Positions 16,152 to 23,720 of a DNA stretch of 32,888 nt are shown in pieces. Within the stretch, counting starts at the first letter, position 1. The number at the start of each line of letters is the position of its first letter. The notes under the pieces were generated by a model. The model did no database searches and was not told the origin of the DNA. It saw only the letters and a program-made list of their open reading frames with translations. Origin of the DNA: Sulfitobacter sp. (GTDB lineage Bacteria > Pseudomonadota > Alphaproteobacteria > Rhodobacterales > Rhodobacteraceae); the NCBI GenBank assembly GCA_013002405.1, contig JABDKA010000132.1, positions 1-32,888 of the forward strand, in the 5' to 3' direction. Made by a program: the position numbers and the translations under genes.

Positions 16152-18731
16152 TCAATGCCAGGCCCCCCCGATTTTGTGAGAAATCGCCAACTGCGCCGCC
16201 GCGAGGCGTGCAACCGGTACGCGAAATGGCGAACAGGAAACGTAGTCAAACCCCGCATTACGGCAAAAAGAGATCGAATCAGGGTTGCCACCGTGCTCCC
16301 CGCAGATCGAAAGTGTGATGCCCGGCTGGGCTTGTCGGCCTCTTTCGGCACCCAGTGCCAGCAACTCTCCGACCCCGTCGAAATCCAGGACATGGAAGGG
16401 GTCTTCGGCGAAAACCCCCTGCTTCACATAGTCCGACATGAAGCGCCCCGCATCGTCGCGCGACAGGCCGTAGGTCATCTGCGTCAGATCGTTCGTGCCG
16501 AAACTGAGAAAGGCACAGTGCTGGGCAATCTCATTCGCCCGGAGGGCGGCGCGGGGCGTCTCGACCATAACGCCAAGACGGTAGGAGAAGCTCGCATCAA
16601 GCTCCGTGCGCACGGCGGCGGCGACCGCGTCAACCGAGGTCTTGACCAGCTCCACCTCACGCTTGGCCGAGACAAGCGGGATCATGATCTCGGGAACGAC
16701 AGGGTCATTGTCCCGGCTGGCTTGAACGGTCGCCTCGAAAATGGCACGCGCCTGCATCTCGTAAATCTCTGGCACTGTCACGCCAAGGCGCACACCGCGC
16801 AGTCCCAGCATGGGATTATACTCCGACATCATCTCGATCCGCCGGGTCACCTTGGAGAGCGGCAGATCCAGCGCATCGGCCAGTTCACGCTGGCCCGCAC
16901 GGTCGTGGGGCAGAAATTCGTGCAGGGGCGGATCGAAGAGCCTGATACAGACCGGACGGCCATGCATGATGGTGAAGAGCTGGGTGAAATCCTCGCGTTG
17001 CATGGGCAGCAGGCGCTCAAGGGCAGCGCGCCGTCCTTCCGTGCTCTCGGCAAAGATCATCTCTCGCATCACCGTCAGACGGCCAGGATCAAAAAACATA
17101 TGCTCCGTCCGGCACAGCCCGATGCCGTCGGCGTTGAAATTCCGGGCGGTGACCGCGTCGGCCGGCGTGTCCGCATTGGCCCGCACACCGATGTCGGCGG
17201 CTTCTTCGGCCCAGGACATGAGGCGGTTGAAGGTGTCATCAAGCGCCGCTTCCTGCATCTTGGGGGTCCCGACAAGGACCTCACCACTTGAGCCGTCGAT
17301 GGTAATCTCATCGCCCGCGTTCAGGACCCGGCCATCGGCTGAGACAAGCTGCTTTTCCTTGAGGTTGAAGCGCAGATTCGAGGCACCCACCACGCAGGGC
17401 AGGCCCATGCCGCGCCCGATCACGGCGGCGTGGCTGGTAATGCCGCCCCTCTCGGTCAGCACGGCGGCGGCGGCATTCATGCCGCGAATGTCCTCGGGCG
17501 TGGTTTCGTGCCGGACAAGGATGCAATTCTCCCCACGGGACTTGGAGGCCTGGGCTTCGGCGGCTGAAAAGACGATCTTGCCCGTGGCGGCCCCGGGGCT
17601 GGCGGCGATGCCACTGCCGATCACATCCCGTTCCGCGCCCGGATCGATCTGGCGGTGCAAAAGCTCTACCAACGCGCGGGGTTCCACCCGCATCAGCGCC
17701 TCTTCCTGCGGGATGATCTGATCATCCGCCAGGGCCACGGCAATCCGCACCGACGCGCGGGAAGACCGGGCGACGCGCACGCCATCCAGGATGTGCAGCT
17801 TGCCATCCTCGATCACGAACTCCACCTGCATCTCGGCGCGCAGGCGCTCTCGCATCAGTTTGGCGTAGCCCACCAGCTCCTCGAAGGCCTCAGGCGCGAT
17901 CTCTTCCAGTGAAGGGCCGCGCGGGTCCCTGGTCAGGTAGAGCGTGTCCTGATCGCCCTGCAGGGCATCGCGCCCCTGGCTCTGGCTCAGATACCGCCCT
18001 GTGATCTGGCGCAGCCCGGTATCACTATCGACAAGCTGCAGCACACCGGACCCGCATTGCCCCGTGCCCACGCCAAAGGCCATTTCTTGAACCACAAGAC
18101 CCAGTCCCGCATCGGCCGGTGCCCCCTTGGCCTGCCGAAGCAGCCGCGCCGAAGTACCATCCCAGGCCCGCGCCATGGAGCGCAGGACAGCCCCCAACTG
18201 CACGGCAGGATCCTGGGGGAACTGTTCATCCATCTCCGCCTCATAGGCGTGCAGCGACTGGGCCAGGGCAGATCGGCCATCGCCCACCACATTATCGAAG
18301 ATATCGGGGTCCAGCCGCGCCACATGGACCGCATAGGACTGCACGAAACGGGTATAGAGAGCGGCGGCTGCCGCCTCTCCGATGCTCTTTACGTAGTCCT
18401 CGAACCTTTCATTGTTGATCCCGATGTTCAGCACCGCACCGGGTCCGCCCCAATCAGGGTCCTGGCTGGAGGGACGCACGCACATCAGGGCACCCTTGGG
18501 CATGACCTCCACGATCTTGGAGATATCCGGCATCTGCCCCTCGGCGATGTGCTGCACAGTATCAAAGGAGATGGCCACCGTGCAGGGTACCGGCAGATCA
18601 AGCCGTTCCAGCCGCTGGAGGCACTTCGCACGCCCGCCGTGGGTCTCATTCTTGATCGGCGCGGTGGGGGTCACCAGCGTGATATCGGGATCATTCTGCA
18701 CTGCAGCACCTTTGGGTTTCAGATGCAGCAT
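16152..18731 (-). CDS. Pyruvate phosphate dikinase-like protein with degenerate ATP-binding half
   Basis: This 859-residue protein has the PPDK domain order: nucleotide domain (about 25-340), phosphohistidine domain (about 370-470) and PEP-binding TIM barrel (about 500-855). The swivelling His434 in GGITSHAAVIGRGMG is present. So are the PEP-site residues: GLCRTEHMFF, CIRLFDPPLHEF, the Glu in MVETPRAAL, SFGTNDLTQ and the catalytic Cys810 in ICGEHGG. The nucleotide half is eroded. The GGKGAN lysine is Arg34 in HGGRAK, the TRNP-STGE segment reads LQLVDSDTG, GE(F/Y)L reads GRYL and QGED reads QGRD. It may therefore not use ATP and could be a PEP-binding or phosphorelay protein. The start is uncertain; a GTG at 18701 has a better ribosome site (AAAGGT). 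It lies downstream of glyS. Confidence 0.85.
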   Translation of the reverse strand: MLHLKPKGAAVQNDPDITLVTPTAPIKNETHGGRAKCLQRLERLDLPVPCTVAISFDTVQHIAEGQMPDISKIVEVMPKGALMCVRPSSQDPDWGGPGAVLNIGINNERFEDYVKSIGEAAAAALYTRFVQSYAVHVARLDPDIFDNVVGDGRSALAQSLHAYEAEMDEQFPQDPAVQLGAVLRSMARAWDGTSARLLRQAKGAPADAGLGLVVQEMAFGVGTGQCGSGVLQLVDSDTGLRQITGRYLSQSQGRDALQGDQDTLYLTRDPRGPSLEEIAPEAFEELVGYAKLMRERLRAEMQVEFVIEDGKLHILDGVRVARSSRASVRIAVALADDQIIPQEEALMRVEPRALVELLHRQIDPGAERDVIGSGIAASPGAATGKIVFSAAEAQASKSRGENCILVRHETTPEDIRGMNAAAAVLTERGGITSHAAVIGRGMGLPCVVGASNLRFNLKEKQLVSADGRVLNAGDEITIDGSSGEVLVGTPKMQEAALDDTFNRLMSWAEEAADIGVRANADTPADAVTARNFNADGIGLCRTEHMFFDPGRLTVMREMIFAESTEGRRAALERLLPMQREDFTQLFTIMHGRPVCIRLFDPPLHEFLPHDRAGQRELADALDLPLSKVTRRIEMMSEYNPMLGLRGVRLGVTVPEIYEMQARAIFEATVQASRDNDPVVPEIMIPLVSAKREVELVKTSVDAVAAAVRTELDASFSYRLGVMVETPRAALRANEIAQHCAFLSFGTNDLTQMTYGLSRDDAGRFMSDYVKQGVFAEDPFHVLDFDGVGELLALGAERGRQAQPGITLSICGEHGGNPDSISFCRNAGFDYVSCSPFRVPVARLAAAQLAISHKIGGAWH

Positions 18732-18763
18732 AGGCAGTTAAGGCTTTCTGGCAAGTGTACTTT

Positions 18764-18774
18764 GTCAACTTGAC
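18764..18774 (-). promoter_or_regulatory. Palindrome GTCAA-C-TTGAC upstream of the PPDK-like gene
   Basis: A perfect 5-1-5 palindrome sits 32 bases before the PPDK-like ATG. It contains a minus-strand TTGACA (18768-18763) that could be a -35, but no convincing -10 follows at the right spacing. It could be an operator in the glyS-PPDK-like gap. Confidence 0.25.
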
Positions 18775-18797
18775 TGGACAGATGGCCCCGCCTGCCG

Positions 18798-21026
18798 CTA
18801 CCCCTCTATCCGGGTCAGATCGGCCACGGAACTGCAGATGGCCCGGATACGGCTGAGCAGGTTCAGCCGGTTGCGCCGTACCGTGGCATTATCCGCGTTG
18901 ATCTTGACCGCCTCGAAGAAGGCATCAATCGGCCCACGCAGGTCGGCCATAGCCGACATCGCGGTGGTGAAATCCTGTCTTTCCATGGCGGGGGCGATCA
19001 CCGCTTCGGCCGCATCAAGGGCCTTGAAAAGGGTCCGTTCTTCTTCCGTTTCGGCAAACTTCACGTCCGCGCCATAGGAATATTCCACCCCATCCGCCTC
19101 TTCGGCCTGGCTGAGGATGTTGTTGGCACGCTTGAAGCCCTGGATGAGGTTTTCCCCGTCGTCCGTAGAGAGGGTCTCACTCAAGGCACGGGCGCGCTTG
19201 ACGAGGAGCGTCAGATCATCGTTCCCGTCCATCGCGATGCAGGCGTCGATGATGTCGTGACGAATGCCCTGGTCGCGGAGGTAGACCTTGAGGCGGTCGT
19301 GGAGGAAGGCGAGGAGGTTGCTCGACTTGTCGGGGACCTGCTTGCCCAGCTTTTCCTCCGCCTCCGGGTGCAAAAGATGATCCGCCCGCTCCTTGATCGT
19401 GCGCCAGGCCGCGCCGAACACACCGTGACGCGCGATTTCCCGTATCAGCTCTTCGATAAGGGCCGACTGCAGGTCCGTATTCACCTGCCCCTTGTTCCGC
19501 ACAAGCTGCGCATCGACAAATCTGTAGAGCGGCAGGCCAATGTCGTTCTCAACCAGTATCCGGATCACCCCTAAAGCCGCCCGTCTAAGCGCAAAGGGAT
19601 CCTTTGATCCCGTCGGCTTCTCATCAATCGCCCAGAAGCCTGTCAGCTTGTCGATCTTCTCTGCCAGCGCCACGGCGACTGACACAGGCGCTGTAGGCAC
19701 CTCATCAGAAGGCCCCAGCGGTGCATAGTGTTCCTCCGCCGCTGCCGCCACCTCGGCAGGCAGGCCTGCCGCTTTGGCATAGTAGCGGCCCATGAGGCCC
19801 TGCAGTTCGGGAAATTCGTAGACCATCTCGGAGGACAGATCCGCCTTGGCAATGCGCGCCGCCTGCTCCGCCAGATCGGGGTCTGCCCCGACCATGGGCG
19901 CGATCTCCCGCGACAGGACCGCCATGCGTTCAATCAGCTCGGCCTGGGTGCCGAGCTTGTTGTGAAAGGTCACCTTCTCCAGCGCCTTGACCCATGTCGC
20001 CATGCCCGCGTCCGAGGTCGCGGCGCGCAGATCGTTCTCCCAGAAGAACTTCGCATCCGCCAGCCGGGCCGAAAGAACCTTTTCGTTACCCGCCAGGATC
20101 GTCGCCCCCTCGTCCCGCGTCTCCCTGTTGGCGACGGTCACGAAACGCTCGATCCGGCCCGTCTTGGGGTTGCGCACGGAAAAGAACTTCTGGTGCTCTT
20201 TCATCGAAGTCTGCAGCACCTCGGGCGGCAGACCCAGGAAATCCTCCGCAATCGGGCCCATCAGCACCACAGGCCATTCCACCAGCCCCGCCACCTCGGC
20301 CAGAAGACCCCGGTCCTCAACCACCTCCAGCCCGTTGGCGAAGGCCTGATTGGTGGCATCGTGCCAGATCGTCTCTTCGCGCTCTTCGGCGCGCAGCATG
20401 ACGTGGGCGCGTTTCAGCTTAGTCTCGTAGTCGTCAAAGCCTGTGACCGTTATCTCTTCGGGCGTCATGAACCGATGCCCGCGGGTGCTATCTCCCGCCT
20501 TGATCCCGTCAATCTCCAGGGGCACAACGCTAGCCCCCTCTTCGGTGCTGATCAAGGCAATGATCGACTGGAGCGGCCGGACCCAGCGGAGCGACCCGCT
20601 GCCCCAGCGCATGGACTTGGGCCAAGGGAAATTGCGTACGGTCTCTTCCAGCACCTCCGCCACGATCTCCGCCGCAGGCCGTCCAGGTTTTTCGATCCGC
20701 GCGAAAAGGACCTTGCCCTTCGGCGTCTCCCGCTCTTCCAGCTGATCACGGGTCAGGCCCGCGCCGCGCAGAAAGCCCTCGATCGCCTTTTCCGGCGCAT
20801 CGGCCCTGGGGCCCTTGCGTTCTTCCACCTGACGTGGGCTCTCGGCCAGCATGCCCTCCAGGGCGAGGCTCAGCCGACGCGGGGTCGAAAAGGCCGCGGC
20901 TGAGACATAGGTCAGCCCCGCCTCCACCAGACCGTTGGTCACCAGATTCTGCAGATCCTCCGCCGCACGGCGCTGCATGCGCGCGGGGATCTCTTCGGAA
21001 AAAAGCTCGATCAACAGGTCTGGCAC
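18798..21026 (-). CDS. glyS: Glycyl-tRNA synthetase beta subunit
   Basis: GlyS is the tRNA-recognising and catalysis-supporting beta subunit of the bacterial alpha2beta2 glycyl-tRNA synthetase. I place the start at the GTG at 21026, giving 742 residues, because family proteins begin (M)PDLLIELFSEEIPARMQ and GAGGGTGA lies just upstream. A further GTG at 21059 adds eleven residues with no similarity. Recognisable blocks are STPRRLSLALEGM, RFMTPEEITV, VLMGPIAEDFLGLPPEVLQTSMKEHQKFFSV, LSARLADAKFFWENDL, QGLMGRYYAKAAGL, ALAEKIDKLTGFW, GSKDPFALRRAALGVIRI and the C-terminal anticodon-binding-like helices ending LLSRIRAICSSVADLTRIEG. It is separated from glyQ by two small membrane-protein genes on the same strand. 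Confidence 0.96.
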   Translation of the reverse strand: MPDLLIELFSEEIPARMQRRAAEDLQNLVTNGLVEAGLTYVSAAAFSTPRRLSLALEGMLAESPRQVEERKGPRADAPEKAIEGFLRGAGLTRDQLEERETPKGKVLFARIEKPGRPAAEIVAEVLEETVRNFPWPKSMRWGSGSLRWVRPLQSIIALISTEEGASVVPLEIDGIKAGDSTRGHRFMTPEEITVTGFDDYETKLKRAHVMLRAEEREETIWHDATNQAFANGLEVVEDRGLLAEVAGLVEWPVVLMGPIAEDFLGLPPEVLQTSMKEHQKFFSVRNPKTGRIERFVTVANRETRDEGATILAGNEKVLSARLADAKFFWENDLRAATSDAGMATWVKALEKVTFHNKLGTQAELIERMAVLSREIAPMVGADPDLAEQAARIAKADLSSEMVYEFPELQGLMGRYYAKAAGLPAEVAAAAEEHYAPLGPSDEVPTAPVSVAVALAEKIDKLTGFWAIDEKPTGSKDPFALRRAALGVIRILVENDIGLPLYRFVDAQLVRNKGQVNTDLQSALIEELIREIARHGVFGAAWRTIKERADHLLHPEAEEKLGKQVPDKSSNLLAFLHDRLKVYLRDQGIRHDIIDACIAMDGNDDLTLLVKRARALSETLSTDDGENLIQGFKRANNILSQAEEADGVEYSYGADVKFAETEEERTLFKALDAAEAVIAPAMERQDFTTAMSAMADLRGPIDAFFEAVKINADNATVRRNRLNLLSRIRAICSSVADLTRIEG

Positions 21027-21103
21027 CGGGTCACCCTCATCTTGCCGCAGGCGCGACACGCATTAGGCGCTTAGTTAGCGGCCCCCTTCGGGAGGGTCCA
21101 GCC

Positions 21104-21934
21104 CTAGGTGGCGTCTTTGAGATGGCCCTTGAGGGTCTTCACATCCGGCCCGCTGATCTTTGGAACGACGCGATAGGCCGCTTCGACAAAATTATAGAGG
21201 GCAAAGGCGATAAGCCCAAGGGCAGCGCCGCCCAGAAGAAAACGTCCGAAAGTCATACTACGCAGTTGGTGCAGGGCCTCGCCCAATCCCCCTGCCTGAC
21301 TGGGATCGGAATTGAGCGCCGCAACAGCAATCGAGAAAGCCACCAAGATTAGCAGACCACCGTAAATCACGAGACCTGCGGTCAACAACGGATCTACCCG
21401 CGCGGTAAATCCGGATCCCGCAAGATGCTCCTTGTATTTGCCGCTCCAGCCCTTGTGGGCATAATAGGCACCTGCCCCGGCCAGAATTGCGGCGCCGAGT
21501 CCGACGATCCAGCGCCCGAAAGGCATCGACATCATCTGTGCGGTCCAGTCCTCGGCGCCACCGCCGGATCCGCCGCCGCCTGCGGCCAATCCCGCGACAG
21601 AAAGGCCGATCAGTCCGTGTAAAAGGCCTGTCGTGATCTGGCCACCTCGCGCAAATAGGCCTTTGGCGTCGGCCCCGTGATCCTCCACGTCCGCCGCACC
21701 CGCAACCACCCGCCAGATCATGTAGGCAAAAAGACCGGCCGCGATGGCCCAAAGCGCGAAGTTGCCCAACGGTTCAGTCTGCAGCGTAGAGAGTGCACCC
21801 TTGGTACCGCTGGCCTGGCTGGTCGAAAAGGCAGCCCAAAGGGCCAGTGTGCCGACAATGACATAAATCGCGCCCCGTGCTCCGTAGCCCGTGCGCATCA
21901 CCCATTTCAGTCCTTCGTGAGACTTGTCAGCCAT
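21104..21934 (-). CDS. DUF1206 multi-pass membrane protein
   Basis: This 276-residue membrane protein has six helices arranged as three similar two-helix units, each introduced by an arginine-glycine-type turn: MRTGYGARGAIYVIVGTLALW, ARGGQITTGLLHGLIGLSV and TARVDPLLTAGLVIYGGLL. This threefold internal repeat is characteristic of DUF1206, whose function is unknown. A loop at about residues 115-127 is a glycine/serine run (AAGGGGSGGG). I start at 21934 because GGAGGGT precedes it and the frame upstream resembles leader. It lies between glyS and a small anchored protein in the glyQ-glyS cluster, likely cotranscribed. Nothing ties it to tRNA charging apart from position. Confidence 0.85.
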   Translation of the reverse strand: MADKSHEGLKWVMRTGYGARGAIYVIVGTLALWAAFSTSQASGTKGALSTLQTEPLGNFALWAIAAGLFAYMIWRVVAGAADVEDHGADAKGLFARGGQITTGLLHGLIGLSVAGLAAGGGGSGGGAEDWTAQMMSMPFGRWIVGLGAAILAGAGAYYAHKGWSGKYKEHLAGSGFTARVDPLLTAGLVIYGGLLILVAFSIAVAALNSDPSQAGGLGEALHQLRSMTFGRFLLGGAALGLIAFALYNFVEAAYRVVPKISGPDVKTLKGHLKDAT

Positions 21935-21999
21935 CTTCTGACCCTCCATTTGCAGGATCAGCGTCTGATGCAGGCAAAAGGTTCCCGTCGGCTGCCGGA

Positions 22000-22524
22000 T
22001 CAGCCACCAACACCTTCCGGCAAGGGCGGACATTCCTCGCCAACCACCGTGCCGTCATAGGCCTTCTCACCGCAGTCGTTCAGCTCATGCCAGACATAGC
22101 CGCGCCCGTCTTCGGTAATGGCCACGATCCTGTCCACACCGTAGGCCACGTTTTTTCCTCCGAGGAAGACCTGCGCCTTCCCGCTCTCGAGCTCTGCGGC
22201 GATCCCTTCGGCATCGAAACAGTCAAACCAGCCCGGCGCATTGCGAGGGGTTGCCACATCAAGCTGGACATAGGCCGCGCCTGCCTCGCCGAGGCTCAGA
22301 TCCGTCGTGAAACAGGCCCGGTACCGGATGGGCGAGCTGTCCGCATCGATGCCTTGAAAATCGGCAATCGCAATGGGTTCCCGTTCGTCAGTCGTGAGGG
22401 AGACGAGCGTCACCTCCTCATCCACCACGGATTCGTAAAACCCGTAGATCTGCAGGTAGTATAGCGCGGCCCCCGCAATAAGGGCCGAGATCAGGATCGC
22501 GATACCAGCAATTTTGCCACTCAT
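22000..22524 (-). CDS. Small membrane-anchored periplasmic protein (probably DUF6446-type)
   Basis: This 174-residue protein has an N-terminal uncleaved anchor (residues 4-25, KIAGIAILISALIAGAALYYLQIY) followed by a periplasmic domain of about 145 residues. Paired cysteines are visible in YRACFT, WFDCFD, NDCGEK and GEECPP, which suggests disulfides. I recall a Rhodobacteraceae family placed next to glyQ, listed as DUF6446, and the fit is good, but I cannot verify it here. It begins 100 bases after the glyQ stop and runs in the same direction. No enzymatic motif is seen. Confidence 0.75.
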   Translation of the reverse strand: MSGKIAGIAILISALIAGAALYYLQIYGFYESVVDEEVTLVSLTTDEREPIAIADFQGIDADSSPIRYRACFTTDLSLGEAGAAYVQLDVATPRNAPGWFDCFDAEGIAAELESGKAQVFLGGKNVAYGVDRIVAITEDGRGYVWHELNDCGEKAYDGTVVGEECPPLPEGVGG

Positions 22525-22624
22525 CCCATGTATCCCTTCAGCTTCTCAAAACCGGGCGCAGGAACTGAGCATTGCTGGCCCCGGACCATCGGGCAAGTCA
22601 GGTCGCTCACTTTTTCAGCCCGCC

Positions 22625-23563
22625 TCACGCGGCTTCCTCGGACCAGCCCCCCGCACGCGTCTCCACGAAAGCATCCGCACAGCGTTTGGCCAGTGCCCGT
22701 ACCCGCCCGATGTAGGCCTGACGCTCGGTCACCGAAATCACGCCGCGCGCGTCCAGCAGGTTGAACATGTGGCTGGCCTTGATGCACTGGTCGTAGGCCG
22801 GATGGGCCATGACGATCCGCTTGCCGGTCTTGGGGTCCGTTGCAGGATGGTCGAGGATTTCCCTGCAATGGGCCTCGGCCTCTTCGAACTGGCGCAGCAA
22901 AACCTCGGTATCGGCCACGTCGAAATTCCAGCGTGCATATTCCTCTTCTGTCTGCTTGAAGACATCGCCGTAGGTCAGGGCAATGGGCGCATCCGGGTCA
23001 TTGAAGGGCATGTCCATCACGTGATCCACGCCCAGTACGTACATCGCCAGCCGCTCCAGCCCATAGGTCAGCTCTCCGCTGACAGGGTGACAATCGTGCC
23101 CGCCGACCTGCTGGAAATAGGTGAACTGGCTCACCTCCATGCCGTCGCACCAGACCTCCCAACCCAGGCCCCAGGCCCCCAGAGTGGGGCTTTCCCAGTC
23201 ATCCTCGACAAATCTGATATCGTGCATCTCCATGTCGATCCCGATGGCGGCAAGCGATCCAAGATAGAGCTCCTGAAGGTTCGGCGGGCTGGGTTTGATC
23301 AGCACCTGATACTGATAATAGTGCTGCAGCCGGTTGGGGTTCTCGCCATATCGTCCGTCCGTGGGGCGGCGCGAGGGCTGCACATAGGCAGCCGCCCAAG
23401 GTTGGCCGCCGAGCGCGCGCAGGGTCGTGGCGGGGTGAAAAGTGCCCGCACCCACCTCCATGTCGTAGGGCTGCAACACGGCACAACCCTGCCCCGCCCA
23501 GTAGTTCTGAAGGGCGAGGATGATGGCCTGGAAAGACCGGGGCTTGGGGGCCGTGTGAGTCAT
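22625..23563 (-). CDS. glyQ: Glycyl-tRNA synthetase alpha subunit
   Basis: GlyQ holds the class II catalytic core that activates glycine. The 312-residue length is typical. Family blocks read straight through: [43 protein letters not shown], then the motif 2-like [36 protein letters not shown], then [36 protein letters not shown] and the motif 3-like [14 protein letters not shown]. An AGAAGG ribosome site lies eight bases before the ATG, and a good promoter lies about 30 bases upstream. It is the first gene of a minus-strand run that continues through two small membrane proteins to glyS. Confidence 0.98.
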   Translation of the reverse strand: MTHTAPKPRSFQAIILALQNYWAGQGCAVLQPYDMEVGAGTFHPATTLRALGGQPWAAAYVQPSRRPTDGRYGENPNRLQHYYQYQVLIKPSPPNLQELYLGSLAAIGIDMEMHDIRFVEDDWESPTLGAWGLGWEVWCDGMEVSQFTYFQQVGGHDCHPVSGELTYGLERLAMYVLGVDHVMDMPFNDPDAPIALTYGDVFKQTEEEYARWNFDVADTEVLLRQFEEAEAHCREILDHPATDPKTGKRIVMAHPAYDQCIKASHMFNLLDARGVISVTERQAYIGRVRALAKRCADAFVETRAGGWSEEAA

Positions 23564-23592
23564 GGGTTGGACCTTCTCTTTGACGCTCGCTG

Positions 23593-23621
23593 TTCCTATG
23601 CGGCCACTCCGGCAGGGTCAA
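23593..23621 (-). promoter_or_regulatory. Candidate sigma70 promoter of glyQ
   Basis: On the minus strand TTGACC (23621-23616) is followed after 17 bases by TAGGAA (23598-23593). This predicts a leader of about 23 bases to the glyQ ATG at 23563, just enough to hold its ribosome site. Confidence 0.5.
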
Positions 23622-23720
23622 TCACGCGGACGTCAGATTTTCGCGGCCTTTCCACGTGGCGTTTTCGCGGCTTTCCTGCTTATCTGCGGCCTACGTCGAT
23701 TCAATCAAGTCACGGTAGCC

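Noticed and set aside
16155-20903. Long plus-strand frames opposite the PPDK-like gene and glyS
   Set aside because: Both opposite genes are well supported, and the plus-strand translations show only mirror composition.
23562-23720. 53-codon upstream extension of the trypsin-fold protein
   Set aside because: It overlaps the glyQ promoter, and the signal peptide begins at the internal ATG at 23721.
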